Part shown: piece by piece, positions 40,509 through 49,025 of the stretch
Position numbering within the stretch: position 1 is the first letter of the stretch
Layout of the letters: each line of letters opens with the position of its first letter
Assembly (NCBI RefSeq): GCF_052114085.1
Contig: NZ_JBFREB010000001.1
Coordinates: forward strand, 1,178,001-1,242,000
From: Leifsonia sp052114085
GTDB taxonomy: Bacteria; Actinomycetota; Actinomycetes; Actinomycetales; Microbacteriaceae
DNA length: 64,000 bases
Direction of reading: 5' to 3'
Program-made: the position numbers and the translations under genes
The notes under the pieces: generated by a model
What the model was told of the DNA's origin: nothing
Seen by the model: only the letters and a program-made list of their open reading frames with translations
Database searches by the model: none

Positions 40509-42304
40509 GCACGGAGCCCTCCACGGGTCCGGACGCGCTGCTCGCCGGTCTGGACGCTCAGCAGCGGGTGGCGGCGGAGGCCCTGTTCGGTCCCGTCTGC
40601 ATCCTGGCCGGCGCCGGCACCGGCAAGACGCGGGCCATCACGCACCGCATCGCGTACGGCGTGGCTTCTGGTGCGTACGCACCGAACCGGGTGATGGCAC
40701 TCACCTTCACCGCCCGAGCGGCCGCGGAGCTGCGGGGCCGGCTGCGTCAGCTCGGAGCCGGTGGCGTGTCTGCGCGCACGTTCCACTCGGCGGCTCTGGC
40801 GCAGCTCAACTACTTCTGGCCGCAGGTCGTCGGTGGCCAGCTGCCGTCCGTGCTCGACGGCAAGGGCCGCATCCTGGGCCACGCCGCTGAAACCCTCAAA
40901 CTGAAGGTCGACACGGCGACGCTGCGCGATGTGGCGGCCGAGATCGAGTGGCGGAAGGTCTCGGGGCTCGGCATCGAGCAGTACACCGCCGCCGCGCGAC
41001 CGACTCCCGGTTCGCTCTCGCCCGAGCAGGTCGCCGCATTGCTCCAGCGGTATGAGGATCTCAAGGACGAGCGCAAGCAGATCGACTTCGAGGATGTCCT
41101 GCTCGCGTGCGCCGGCATGATCGAGAGCGAACCCGCTGTCGCCATGCAGGTCCGCGAGCAGTACCGGTTCTTCACGGTGGACGAGTACCAGGATGTGTCA
41201 CCGCTGCAGCACCAGCTGCTCGCCCTCTGGCTGGGCACCCGGAAGGACCTGTGCGTGGTGGGCGACGCGAGCCAGACGATCTACTCGTTCGCGGGCGCCC
41301 GCAGCGATTACCTGCTCGGGTTCGAGCACGAGCACCCCGGCGCCACCGTCGTCCGACTGGAGCAGAACTATCGGTCGACTCCTCCGGTGATCGACACGGC
41401 GAACCGCCTGATGCGCGGACGGTCCGGCGCCCTGACGCTGCGGCCGGCCGACGTCGCGCACGGTGACGACCGGGTGGCCGAGCCGGTGGCGGAGCCCGCC
41501 GCTTACGAGGATGACCGTGCCGAAGCTCGTGCGGTCGCCGAGCAGATCGCGGGCGAGCTCGCCGCAGGGGCACGACCCGAGCACATCGCGGTGCTGTACC
41601 GCGTCAACGTTCAGGCCGCGGCGCTCGAGCAGGCGCTCGGCGACCGGGGGATCAGCTACCAGATCCGCGGCGCCCGGCGGTTCTTCGACTTGCCGGAGGT
41701 GCGTCAGGCGGTCATGTCGCTCCGAGCAGCGAGCCTGGTGGCGAGCGCAGACCCGCTGTTCAAGTCGGTCAGCGATGTCCTGCGCTCGCTCGGCTGGTCC
41801 GTCCAGCCACCGGAAGTGCGGGGGGCCGTGCGGGAGCGCTGGGAGTCGCTGAACGCCCTCATGGGCCTGGTCGACGAGCAGCCGCCCGGGCAGACGATGC
41901 GCGGCTTCACGGACGAGCTGCTCGCGCGGCAGGCCGGACAGCACGAGCCGACCATGTCCGCCGTCACGCTGGCCACCTTGCACGCGGCGAAGGGCCTCGA
42001 ATGGCCGTCCGTGTACGTGATCGGTCTGAGCGAGGGCCTCGTCCCGATCAGCTACGCCGGAACATTCGAGCAAGTGGATGAGGAACGCCGACTCCTCTAC
42101 GTGGGCATCACCCGTGCCCGGCGACGGCTGCGCCTCAGCTGGGCGGCGCGCAGCAACCAGGCGGGCCGTCCCTCCCACCGGCAGCCTTCGCGGTTCCTCG
42201 CGGAGTTGCGCCCGACCGCCCCGCGCCCGTCCGATGCGGGACCGTCCGTCACGGCGGGAGGCCGAGGCACCCGCACTCGGGGTGCGGCGCCCACTCGCGG
42301 CTGA
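40505..42304 (+). CDS. UvrD2-like SF1 DNA helicase lacking the HRDC tail
   Basis: The 599-residue protein has all SF1A motifs: LDAQQRVAAEA, Walker A AGAGTGKTRA near residue 38, ALTFTARAAAELRGRL, FFTVDEYQDVSPLQ near 226, VGDASQTIYSFAGA, LEQNYRSTPPV, LATLHAAKGLEWPSVYVIGLSEG and YVGITRARRRLRLSW. The position after nudC and the sequence match mycobacterial UvrD2. The mycobacterial protein of about 700 residues carries a tetracysteine and an HRDC domain at the C-terminus; here the protein ends in a short basic disordered tail (TRTRGAAPTRG), so this accessory part is absent. GTG overlaps the nudC stop. Its last 56 nt overlap the antisense ThiF-like gene. Confidence 0.88.
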   Translation: MSTEPSTGPDALLAGLDAQQRVAAEALFGPVCILAGAGTGKTRAITHRIAYGVASGAYAPNRVMALTFTARAAAELRGRLRQLGAGGVSARTFHSAALAQLNYFWPQVVGGQLPSVLDGKGRILGHAAETLKLKVDTATLRDVAAEIEWRKVSGLGIEQYTAAARPTPGSLSPEQVAALLQRYEDLKDERKQIDFEDVLLACAGMIESEPAVAMQVREQYRFFTVDEYQDVSPLQHQLLALWLGTRKDLCVVGDASQTIYSFAGARSDYLLGFEHEHPGATVVRLEQNYRSTPPVIDTANRLMRGRSGALTLRPADVAHGDDRVAEPVAEPAAYEDDRAEARAVAEQIAGELAAGARPEHIAVLYRVNVQAAALEQALGDRGISYQIRGARRFFDLPEVRQAVMSLRAASLVASADPLFKSVSDVLRSLGWSVQPPEVRGAVRERWESLNALMGLVDEQPPGQTMRGFTDELLARQAGQHEPTMSAVTLATLHAAKGLEWPSVYVIGLSEGLVPISYAGTFEQVDEERRLLYVGITRARRRLRLSWAARSNQAGRPSHRQPSRFLAELRPTAPRPSDAGPSVTAGGRGTRTRGAAPTRG

Positions 42305-43055
42305 CCCAGTCCCAGGCACCCCTCGGCAGCCGAGCGCTCACTCCCGACGGCGTCGTGCGACGCCCCTCTCCTCGCTCTGCGAGAAGAAGGGCGGCCACCC
42401 GCGCCGCGGTCGCGGCCGCGACGATCCCGGTCTCCGCGGGAGCGTCGCGGGTGTGCAGCTGCGTCGCCATCGCCGGCCAGGCCGGGTCGGCGTCCGTCCG
42501 GTGCAGGTCGACGCAGCGCAGGCAGGGCCCGCGTCCAGGCCGGACGTACGGCCCGACCGTGACGCCCGCATCGCCGAACACGATCGGCAGATGGGGCACG
42601 TCGCGACGCAGCCACCGGGCATGGCGCTGCGGCTCGACGGCATACGCCGCGACGATCACGGCGACGTCCGCCCGGTCGACCGCCGCGTCCGCCCAGTCGA
42701 GCCCGCTGCGGACCTCTGCGCCGGTATCCCGCAGGAGCGCTTCCACGGCCACCGCTGTCGGACCGGCTCCGTCGAGCACCACCAGTGGGGGACGAGGCGG
42801 CGGCTCCCGTCTCTGCGTCACCAGCACCGGGCCGAGCCGGTCGAGCAGCGCCGCAACCGCCGCACTCGGCGCACGGGCGCGGTCGGCGACCAGCTGCAAC
42901 CCCTCCCTGCTGACTCCCGCGGCGAGGGCGACCAGCATCCGTTCGTCGGCGGAACTCACCCCGTCGAGGACGAGCGCGGGCTCATCCACCCCGAATTGGA
43001 TGCAGTCCGGCGTGCGCCAGACGCGGGGGATGCGGGGATCGAGTGCGAGGACCAT
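42249..43055 (-). CDS. ThiF/E1-like cyclodehydratase-type protein (orphan)
   Basis: The 268-residue protein resembles the E1-like C proteins of thiazole/oxazole peptide cyclodehydratases. A short N-terminal wing (DPRIPRVWRTPDCIQFGVDE) could match the peptide-binding part. A Rossmann-like region follows (PPLVVLDGAGPTAVAVEALLRDTG), then a zinc site with GPCLRCVDLHRTDADPAWP and the closing ECGC. The ATP-binding glycine loop is altered (LDGAGPTA) and no YcaO partner or precursor peptide gene is visible. A related gene (Rv3196) holds the same position in mycobacteria, so it is a conserved stand-alone family of unknown role. Start ATG 43055 has CAGGAT 6 nt upstream. It overlaps the UvrD2-like gene tail-to-tail. 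Confidence 0.65.
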   Translation of the reverse strand: MVLALDPRIPRVWRTPDCIQFGVDEPALVLDGVSSADERMLVALAAGVSREGLQLVADRARAPSAAVAALLDRLGPVLVTQRREPPPRPPLVVLDGAGPTAVAVEALLRDTGAEVRSGLDWADAAVDRADVAVIVAAYAVEPQRHARWLRRDVPHLPIVFGDAGVTVGPYVRPGRGPCLRCVDLHRTDADPAWPAMATQLHTRDAPAETGIVAAATAARVAALLLAERGEGRRTTPSGVSARLPRGAWDWVSREWAPHPECGCLGLPP

Positions 43056-43101
43056 CCCCGAATCCTGCCGCACGGCAAGACCGGGTCAGCGGTTGTCCAC
43101 A

Positions 43102-43126
43102 GACCGATCCGCAGACGGGATCGGTC
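43102..43126. terminator. Hairpin between the DUF2342 and ThiF-like genes
   Basis: Arms 43102-43110 and 43118-43126 form a perfect 9-bp stem with a 7-nt loop in the 78-nt gap, just after the minus-strand DUF2342 stop. GTCCACA-type sequences flank it on both sides; TTGTCCACA at 43093-43101 matches the actinobacterial DnaA-box consensus. Confidence 0.5.
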
Positions 43127-43133
43127 CACAGGT

Positions 43134-44495
43134 TCAGCCCTCGGTCGGCCGGTCCCGATCGTCGCGGAGGAGGTCTTCGATCGCCTGGTCGAGCGCGTCC
43201 TGCTCCGGCTCCTGGCCGGTGGCCGCCGCGGTGAGCCGGGCGACGAGACCCGACGGGTCGTCGAGGTCGGTCGACTGGGGAAGGAGGTCGGGATGCGACC
43301 ACAGGTCGTCGCGAGCGTCCATCCCCACCGCCTCGGTGACCGCCTGCCACATGGCGGCGGCCTCCCGCAGCCGGCGGGGCCGCAGCTCCAGCCCGACCAG
43401 CGTCGCGAAGGCCGACTCCGCCGGCCCTCCGGAGGCCCGGCGACGGCGGACCGTCTCGGCGATCGCGTCGGCGCGCGGCAGCAGCCGTGTCGCGTTCGCG
43501 GTGACGACGTCGACCCAGCCCTCGACGAGCGCGAGCACCGTCTCGAGTCGCGCCAGCGCCTCCTGCTGCTCCTCCGTGCGCGGCGGGATCAGCCGCCCGC
43601 TCACCATGGCGTCGCGCAGCTCCTCCGGGTTGGCAGGGTCGAAGTTCTCGGCCAGCGACTCCAGCGCGTCGGTGTCGATCGTGATGCCCTTCGCGAAGGC
43701 CGTGATCTGGGTGATGAGTTGCAGCCGCAGCCACTTCGCGTGCCGGAACAGGCGCGCGTGCGCCAGCTCGCGGACGGCGAGGTACAGCTGGATCTGATCC
43801 TCCGGGATGTCGAGCCCGTCACCGAACCCCGCCACGTTCTGCGGGATGAGCGCGGCCTGGCCGTCCGGCAGCAGCGGGATGCCGATGTCTCCGCCCGACA
43901 CCACCTCCTTGGAGAGCTGCCCGACCACCTGGCCCAGCTGCATCGCGAACAGGGCGCCGCCGATGGAACGCATCACCTGGCCGGCATTCTGCAGCATCGC
44001 CTGCATCTCCTCCGGCGCCTGTTCGGCGAGCACGCGCGTGAGCGCGTCCGAGATGCTCAGGGCGACCGGCTCGGCCAGCTGCGTCCAGAGCGGCATCGTC
44101 TGGCGCGCCCACTCGGCGCGGCCGATCAATTCGGGCGTGCTGCTGAGTCCGGCGACCCCGGTGGCCTGGTCGAGCCAGAGCGAGGCGACATGGAAGGCCT
44201 GATCGAGGGAGGCGCGCTCGGCCGGAGTGACCGAGTGGCCGTCCTCGGCGGCGAGCTGGCGGGCCTGCTGCCCGGCGATGTCCCAGTTGATACCGCCACC
44301 GGGGTTCATCAGAGCGTTCTGCAGCTGGCCGAGGAGTGCCTGGATGCTGGCCGGATCATTCGGCAGACCTGCTGCGCCGGCCAACCGGCTCGGGTCGATG
44401 GATGCGCCGTTCCCTGACAGGAATTGGCTCAGCATGTCGCGGAACTCGTCGTCCTCGCGGTCCGGGTCCCGGTCGTCGTTGCGATCGTCGGCCAT
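43134..44495 (-). CDS. DUF2342 family (zinc-dependent metalloprotease-like) protein
   Basis: The 453-residue protein matches the conserved actinobacterial family represented by Rv3195: an acidic N-terminus, GGGINWDIAGQQARQLAAEDG, RSIGGALFAMQLGQVVGQLSKEVVSGGDIGIPLL, a core VRELAHARLFRHAKWLR near residue 243, and a helical C-terminus. The core sits where zincins have HExxH, but here the first His is Arg (RELAH), so protease activity is unproven. No signal peptide is present. The gene is divergent from the Lon/PDZ protease gene, as in mycobacteria, where it faces Rv3194c. The ribosome site is AGGGA. Confidence 0.85.
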   Translation of the reverse strand: MADDRNDDRDPDREDDEFRDMLSQFLSGNGASIDPSRLAGAAGLPNDPASIQALLGQLQNALMNPGGGINWDIAGQQARQLAAEDGHSVTPAERASLDQAFHVASLWLDQATGVAGLSSTPELIGRAEWARQTMPLWTQLAEPVALSISDALTRVLAEQAPEEMQAMLQNAGQVMRSIGGALFAMQLGQVVGQLSKEVVSGGDIGIPLLPDGQAALIPQNVAGFGDGLDIPEDQIQLYLAVRELAHARLFRHAKWLRLQLITQITAFAKGITIDTDALESLAENFDPANPEELRDAMVSGRLIPPRTEEQQEALARLETVLALVEGWVDVVTANATRLLPRADAIAETVRRRRASGGPAESAFATLVGLELRPRRLREAAAMWQAVTEAVGMDARDDLWSHPDLLPQSTDLDDPSGLVARLTAAATGQEPEQDALDQAIEDLLRDDRDRPTEG

Positions 44496-44668
44496 GGTCA
44501 GCGTCCCTACTTCTCGAAGTGAGCCGGCCGTCGGGTGAAGAGCCGTCGGCTCGGCTTCAGGCTCGTCATCTACGCTAGCCGCTGGCGCCGGGGAGGCGCA
44601 TGGGAATTGGCCTATGCTCGCCTTCGGGCCGTGCGCCCGTGGCGAACACCGATCGAGAGGACGGGCCT

Positions 44669-45808
44669 GTGACCCTGTTCAGCGACGACCAGCCGACGCT
44701 GCAGGGCGATGAGCCGGTCCGCGTCGCGCCGCCCCGCCGCGTCATCGTCGGCTGGGTCGCCATCGGCGTCGCGGTCGTCCTGGCGCTGGTGCTCGCGCTG
44801 GTCCCCGCCCCGTTCGTCATCGAGCAGCCCGGTCCCGTGTTCAACACACTCGGCACGGACCAGCAGGTCGGAGCCCCGCCCGCCAAGGATGCCAAGGAGC
44901 TCATCACCATCCCGGGCCAGAAGACGTATCCGACGTCCGGCTCCCTCGACCTGCTGACGGTCTCGGTGGTCGGCAATCCCGAGCAGCGACCGAGCTGGTT
45001 CGAGATCGCCGGCGCCTGGTTCCAGCCCAGCAAGGCGGTGCTCCCGCTGGAGACCGTCTTCCCGCCCGGAACGACGACCGAGCAGTCGAATGCCGAGAAC
45101 GCGGCCCTGATGGTCGACTCCCAGCAGGACGCGATCGCCGCGGCTCTCAACGAGCTGGGCTACACCTTCCCCGAGAACGTCGCGGTCAAGCAGCTCATCA
45201 CGGGAACTCCCGCCTCCGAGGTGCTCAAGGTGGGAGACGAGATCGCTTCGGTCAACGGAACGACCGTCACCAGCATCGACGCGCTGCGCTCCGCGGTGAA
45301 AGCCAACGGCACGGAGAAGGCGGCCGAGCTCGGCATCGTGCGCGACGGCGCCGCGTCGACGGTCTCCATCACCCCGATCGAGTCCCAGGGCCAGGTGGTG
45401 CTCGGAATCGGCGCCGGGATGGACTACACGTTCCCGTTCGACGTCAAGATCCAGCTCAATAACGTGGGCGGTCCGAGCGCCGGCCAGATGTTCGCCCTGG
45501 GGATCATGGACAAGCTCACCCCCGGCGCGCTCAACGGCGGCAAGCGCATCGCCGGCACCGGGACCATCGACAACGCGGGCGAGATCGGCCCGATCGGCGG
45601 CATCCGGCAGAAGATGTATGCCGCCCGCGACACCGGCAAAGCGGCCTACTTCCTCGCGCCCGCGTCCAACTGCGACGAGGTCAGCGGACACATCCCGTCC
45701 GGTCTGAAGGTCTTCGCGGTGAAGACGCTCGCCGACTCCCTCAAAGTGCTGGAGGCCGTGCGCGGCGGATCCAGCACCGCCGACCTCCCGACCTGCCCGG
45801 CGGGCTGA
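44669..45808 (+). CDS. Lon-like PDZ serine protease (YlbL/Rv3194c family)
   Basis: The 379-residue protein has one N-terminal membrane helix (VIVGWVAIGVAVVLALVLALV, residues about 25-45), an extracellular region with a PDZ domain (VLKVGDEIASVNGTTVTSIDALRSAV, residues about 190-255), and a Lon-type Ser-Lys protease domain. Catalytic Ser270 lies in VGGPSAGQMFALG and Lys315 in GIRQKMYAA. Such proteases act at the outer face of the membrane on envelope proteins. GTG 44669 is chosen for GAGAGGAC 6 nt upstream; TATGCT at 44613-44618 is a likely -10. It is followed by the UPF0182 gene, as in mycobacteria. Confidence 0.92.
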   Translation: MTLFSDDQPTLQGDEPVRVAPPRRVIVGWVAIGVAVVLALVLALVPAPFVIEQPGPVFNTLGTDQQVGAPPAKDAKELITIPGQKTYPTSGSLDLLTVSVVGNPEQRPSWFEIAGAWFQPSKAVLPLETVFPPGTTTEQSNAENAALMVDSQQDAIAAALNELGYTFPENVAVKQLITGTPASEVLKVGDEIASVNGTTVTSIDALRSAVKANGTEKAAELGIVRDGAASTVSITPIESQGQVVLGIGAGMDYTFPFDVKIQLNNVGGPSAGQMFALGIMDKLTPGALNGGKRIAGTGTIDNAGEIGPIGGIRQKMYAARDTGKAAYFLAPASNCDEVSGHIPSGLKVFAVKTLADSLKVLEAVRGGSSTADLPTCPAG

Positions 45809-45913
45809 CCCAGCGGCCTTGCGGCCACTGTTCATGCACGGCGCAGCTTTCTCCAAGCGTCGACTGCCTAGGATGGTGCTCGCCCCTGCCACGCGAGACC
45901 AAGAAGGCCATTC

Positions 45914-48853
45914 GTGAGTTCACCTGCTGCAGTCCGACCACCCGGCCGCCGGCGCGCGGCCATCTGGATCACCCTCGGGGCGATCGTGGCGGTGGTCATC
46001 CTCTTCTTCGTCTTCGCCGGACTGTACGCCGATATCCTCTGGTACCAGCAGCTGGGGTACCTCAACGTGCTGACGACGCAGTGGTTCGCGGGCATCGCGA
46101 TGTTCTTCATCGGGTTCTTCGGCATGGCGCTGCCGCTCTGGCTGGCCATCCAACTCGCGTACCGCCTTCGTCCGGTCTACGCCAAGCTGAATTCGCAGCT
46201 CGACCGCTACCAGCAGGTCATCGAGCCGCTGCGCCGGCTGGCGATGTACGGCATCCCGATCGTCTTCGGCATCTTCGCGGGCGTCTCGGCCGCCAGCCGC
46301 TGGCAGACCGCGGCCCTGTGGCTGAACGGCACGGCCTACGGCAAGACGGACCCACTGTTCCACCTCGACATCGGCTTCTACCTCTTCGCGCTGCCCTTCT
46401 ACCGCAGCGCGGTGGGCTTCGCCTCCGCCGTGGTCCTCATCTCGCTGCTGGCGACGCTGGCCACCACGTACCTGTACGGCTCAATCCGGGTGAGTGGCCG
46501 CGAGGTGCGCATCTCGCGCGCCGCCCGCGTTCAGATCTCCGTGATCTCCGCTCTCTACCTGCTGCTGCAGGGCATCAGCATCTGGCTCGACCGCTACGCC
46601 ACGGTGACCGACTCCAATGTCAACGACATGATCAACGGAGCGGCCTATACCGACGTGAACGCGACCATCCCCGGCCGCGCGGTGCTGGCGGGTGCGGCGG
46701 TGTTCGTCGCGATCCTCTTCGTGCTGACCGCCTTCGTCGGCCGTTGGCGTTTCCCGATGGTCGGAACCGCGCTGCTCATCGTGGCGGCGCTCGTCGTCGG
46801 CGCCATCGTGCCGTGGGTGGTGCAGCGGTTCCAGGTCGACCCCAGCCAGAAGACGCTGGAGTCGCCCTACGTGCAGAAGGGGATCGACTACACCCGCGAG
46901 GCGTACGGCCTCAGCGATATCGAGACGATCCCCTACAACGCCAAGACCACGGCCGAGCAGGGCGCGCTGCGTCAGGACGCGCAGACCACGGCGCAGATCC
47001 GCATCCTCGACCCCGCCGTGGTGAGCCCGTCGTTCCGGCAGCTGCAGCAGTTCCGTCAGTACTACGCGTTCCCCGAGAAGCTCAACGTCGACCGCTACAA
47101 CCTCAACGGCACGCAGCAGGATGCGGTGGTCGCGGTGCGCGAGCTGCAGCAGTCGGGCCTGGGCGGAACGCGCAACTGGTTCAACGACACCATCGTGTAC
47201 ACGCACGGCTACGGGCTCGTGGCCGCGTACGGCAACCAGCGTTCGCCTGACGGCCAGCCCGTCTTCATGGAGTCCGGCATCCCGTCCACCGGGACGCTGG
47301 GCGAGTACCAGCCGCGCATCTACTTCGGCGAGCAGTCGCCCACGTACTCGATCGTCGGTGCGCCGCAGGGCGGCAAGAAGGTCGAGCTCGACTACCCGGG
47401 CGGTTCCGACGGGGCTCAGCAGACGTACACGACGTTCAACGGCAACGGCGGCCCGAAGCTCGACAACATCTTCAAGCGGCTGGTCTACGCGCTGAAGTTC
47501 CAGGACGAGCAGATCGTGCTGTCCGACGCCGTGAACAGCGACTCGCAGATCCTCTACGACCGCGACCCGGTCAAGCGGGTCGAGAAGGTCGCGCCCTACT
47601 TGACGGTCGACTCGCAGGCGTACCCCGCGGTCGTGGACGGCCGGGTCAAGTGGATCATCGACGGCTACACCACGAGCGACCAGTTCCCGTACTCGCACGT
47701 CGGCAGCCTGAGTGAGGCGACGGCCGACAAGGACACCCCGAAGCCCGCATACGCGTTCGACGACATCAACTACATCCGGAACTCGGTGAAGGCCACGGTC
47801 GACGCCTACGACGGCTCGGTGACGCTGTACGCCTGGGACACCTCGGACCCGGTGCTGAAAACGTGGCAGAAGGTCTTCCCGTCGACGATCAAGCCGGTGA
47901 GCGACATGAGCGCGCAGCTGATGAGCCACGTGCGCTACCCGTCCGACCTGTTCAAGGTGCAGCGCTCGGTGCTCGGCCAGTACCACGTCGACGACGCGGG
48001 ATCGTTCTACTCCCGTGAGGACGCCTGGACGACGCCGAATGACCCGACCTCACCGTCGAGCAACCCGGCCCTCCAGCCGCCGTACTACCTGACGATGAAG
48101 ATGCCGGGGCAGGATGCTCCCGCCTTCTCGCTCTACTCCACCTTCATCCCTGCGGGAACGAGCGAGTCGAGCAGGTCGGTGCTAAAGGGCTATCTGGCCG
48201 TGGATGCGGATGCCGGCGATACGAAGGGCAAGGTCTCGTCCGGCTACGGCAAACTCAGGCTCCTGCAGTTGCCGTCGAGCGACACCATTCCCGGTCCCGG
48301 CCAGATGCAGAACCAGTTCGACTCCGATCCGACGGTCTCGCAACAGCTGAACCTGTTGCGGCAGGGTAAATCCGAGGTCATCAACGGCAACCTGCTGACT
48401 CTGCCCGTGGGTGGTGGTCTGCTCTACGTGCAGCCGGTCTACGTCCGGTCGTCGGGTGAGACCAGCTACCCACTGCTGCAGAAGGTGCTGGTCGCCTTCG
48501 GCGACAAGATCGAGTTCGAAGACACCCTCGACCAGGCTCTGGATGCGTTGTTCGGTGGTGACTCGGGCGCGAACGCCGGCGACAACAACGTCCCGTCCAG
48601 CGGCGGAAGCACCGGCGGTCAGACCGGCGGCGAGACCGGCGGCGGCACGGCCGGGGGAGGGACCGGCAGCGGTTCCTCGTCCGGCTCGAACACCGCCCTG
48701 CAGGAGGCCCTGCAGCGCGCGAACCAGGCGCTCTCGGACAGCCAGGCAGCTCTGAAGTCGGGTGACTTCGCTGCCTACGGTGAAGCGCAGAAGCGTCTGC
48801 AGCAGGCGATCTCCGACGCCGTGGCGGCCGAGGGGCAGCCCGCGGCGAAGTAG
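45914..48853 (+). CDS. UPF0182 family large membrane protein
   Basis: The 979-residue protein has about seven membrane helices in the first 300 residues (from WITLGAIVAVVILFFVFAGL), including YADILWYQQLGYLNVLTTQW, followed by a very large extracytoplasmic domain with family landmarks (PYVQKGIDYTREAYGL, YTHGYGLVAAYGNQ, LLPVGGGLLYVQPVYVRS-type wording near residue 835). It closes with a Gly-rich linker and an Ala/Gln coiled coil (about residues 890-975) typical of UPF0182. Function is unknown; the family is near-universal in actinobacteria. GTG 45914 has GAAGG 6 nt upstream. TAGGAT at 45869-45874 is a possible -10, so it may also have its own promoter. Confidence 0.93.
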   Translation: MSSPAAVRPPGRRRAAIWITLGAIVAVVILFFVFAGLYADILWYQQLGYLNVLTTQWFAGIAMFFIGFFGMALPLWLAIQLAYRLRPVYAKLNSQLDRYQQVIEPLRRLAMYGIPIVFGIFAGVSAASRWQTAALWLNGTAYGKTDPLFHLDIGFYLFALPFYRSAVGFASAVVLISLLATLATTYLYGSIRVSGREVRISRAARVQISVISALYLLLQGISIWLDRYATVTDSNVNDMINGAAYTDVNATIPGRAVLAGAAVFVAILFVLTAFVGRWRFPMVGTALLIVAALVVGAIVPWVVQRFQVDPSQKTLESPYVQKGIDYTREAYGLSDIETIPYNAKTTAEQGALRQDAQTTAQIRILDPAVVSPSFRQLQQFRQYYAFPEKLNVDRYNLNGTQQDAVVAVRELQQSGLGGTRNWFNDTIVYTHGYGLVAAYGNQRSPDGQPVFMESGIPSTGTLGEYQPRIYFGEQSPTYSIVGAPQGGKKVELDYPGGSDGAQQTYTTFNGNGGPKLDNIFKRLVYALKFQDEQIVLSDAVNSDSQILYDRDPVKRVEKVAPYLTVDSQAYPAVVDGRVKWIIDGYTTSDQFPYSHVGSLSEATADKDTPKPAYAFDDINYIRNSVKATVDAYDGSVTLYAWDTSDPVLKTWQKVFPSTIKPVSDMSAQLMSHVRYPSDLFKVQRSVLGQYHVDDAGSFYSREDAWTTPNDPTSPSSNPALQPPYYLTMKMPGQDAPAFSLYSTFIPAGTSESSRSVLKGYLAVDADAGDTKGKVSSGYGKLRLLQLPSSDTIPGPGQMQNQFDSDPTVSQQLNLLRQGKSEVINGNLLTLPVGGGLLYVQPVYVRSSGETSYPLLQKVLVAFGDKIEFEDTLDQALDALFGGDSGANAGDNNVPSSGGSTGGQTGGETGGGTAGGGTGSGSSSGSNTALQEALQRANQALSDSQAALKSGDFAAYGEAQKRLQQAISDAVAAEGQPAAK

Positions 48854-48868
48854 GACGAGCCGGCGAGG

Positions 48869-48898
48869 CGGCCCGCGCACCAGTGCGCGGGCCGTTTC
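48869..48898 (+). terminator. Terminator after UPF0182 gene
   Basis: Arms 48869-48880 and 48883-48894 are perfect 12-nt reverse complements (the fold needs a slightly larger loop), followed by TTTCG, 16 nt after the stop. Confidence 0.85.
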
Positions 48899-48989
48899 GC
48901 TATGTTCGGGGCCCGTTCGAAGTCTTCGCAGGGAGCCCGGCATGCGTGTCCGACCTTCTGGCGTTCTCGGGGAAACTCGGGCTGAACGG

Positions 48990-49018
48990 TTGCGCATACT
49001 TTGATTGTCAGCTTTACT
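48990..49018 (+). promoter_or_regulatory. Promoter and possible operator of the first ROK gene
   Basis: TTGCGC (48990-48995) and TTTACT (49013-49018) are 17 nt apart, and the -10 ends 7 nt before ATG 49026, so the transcript could be leaderless. The region is the most A+T-rich of this part (TTTACTAACAAA), the kind of sequence bound by ROK repressors; autoregulation is inferred. Confidence 0.5.
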
Positions 49019-49025
49019 AACAAAC

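Noticed and set aside
42249..43055. A thiazole/oxazole-modified peptide (TOMM) cluster
   Set aside because: Only an E1-like protein is present; there is no YcaO, dehydrogenase, short precursor or exporter in the neighbourhood.
43093..43130. TTGTCCACA and a nearby GTCCACA as a possible replication origin
   Set aside because: Only one perfect DnaA-box-like word, no AT-rich unwinding stretch, and no dnaA, dnaN or gyrase genes nearby.
42078..44417. 779-codon plus-strand open frame across the ThiF-like and DUF2342 genes
   Set aside because: Low-complexity translation without motifs, opposite two genes with recognisable families and proper starts.
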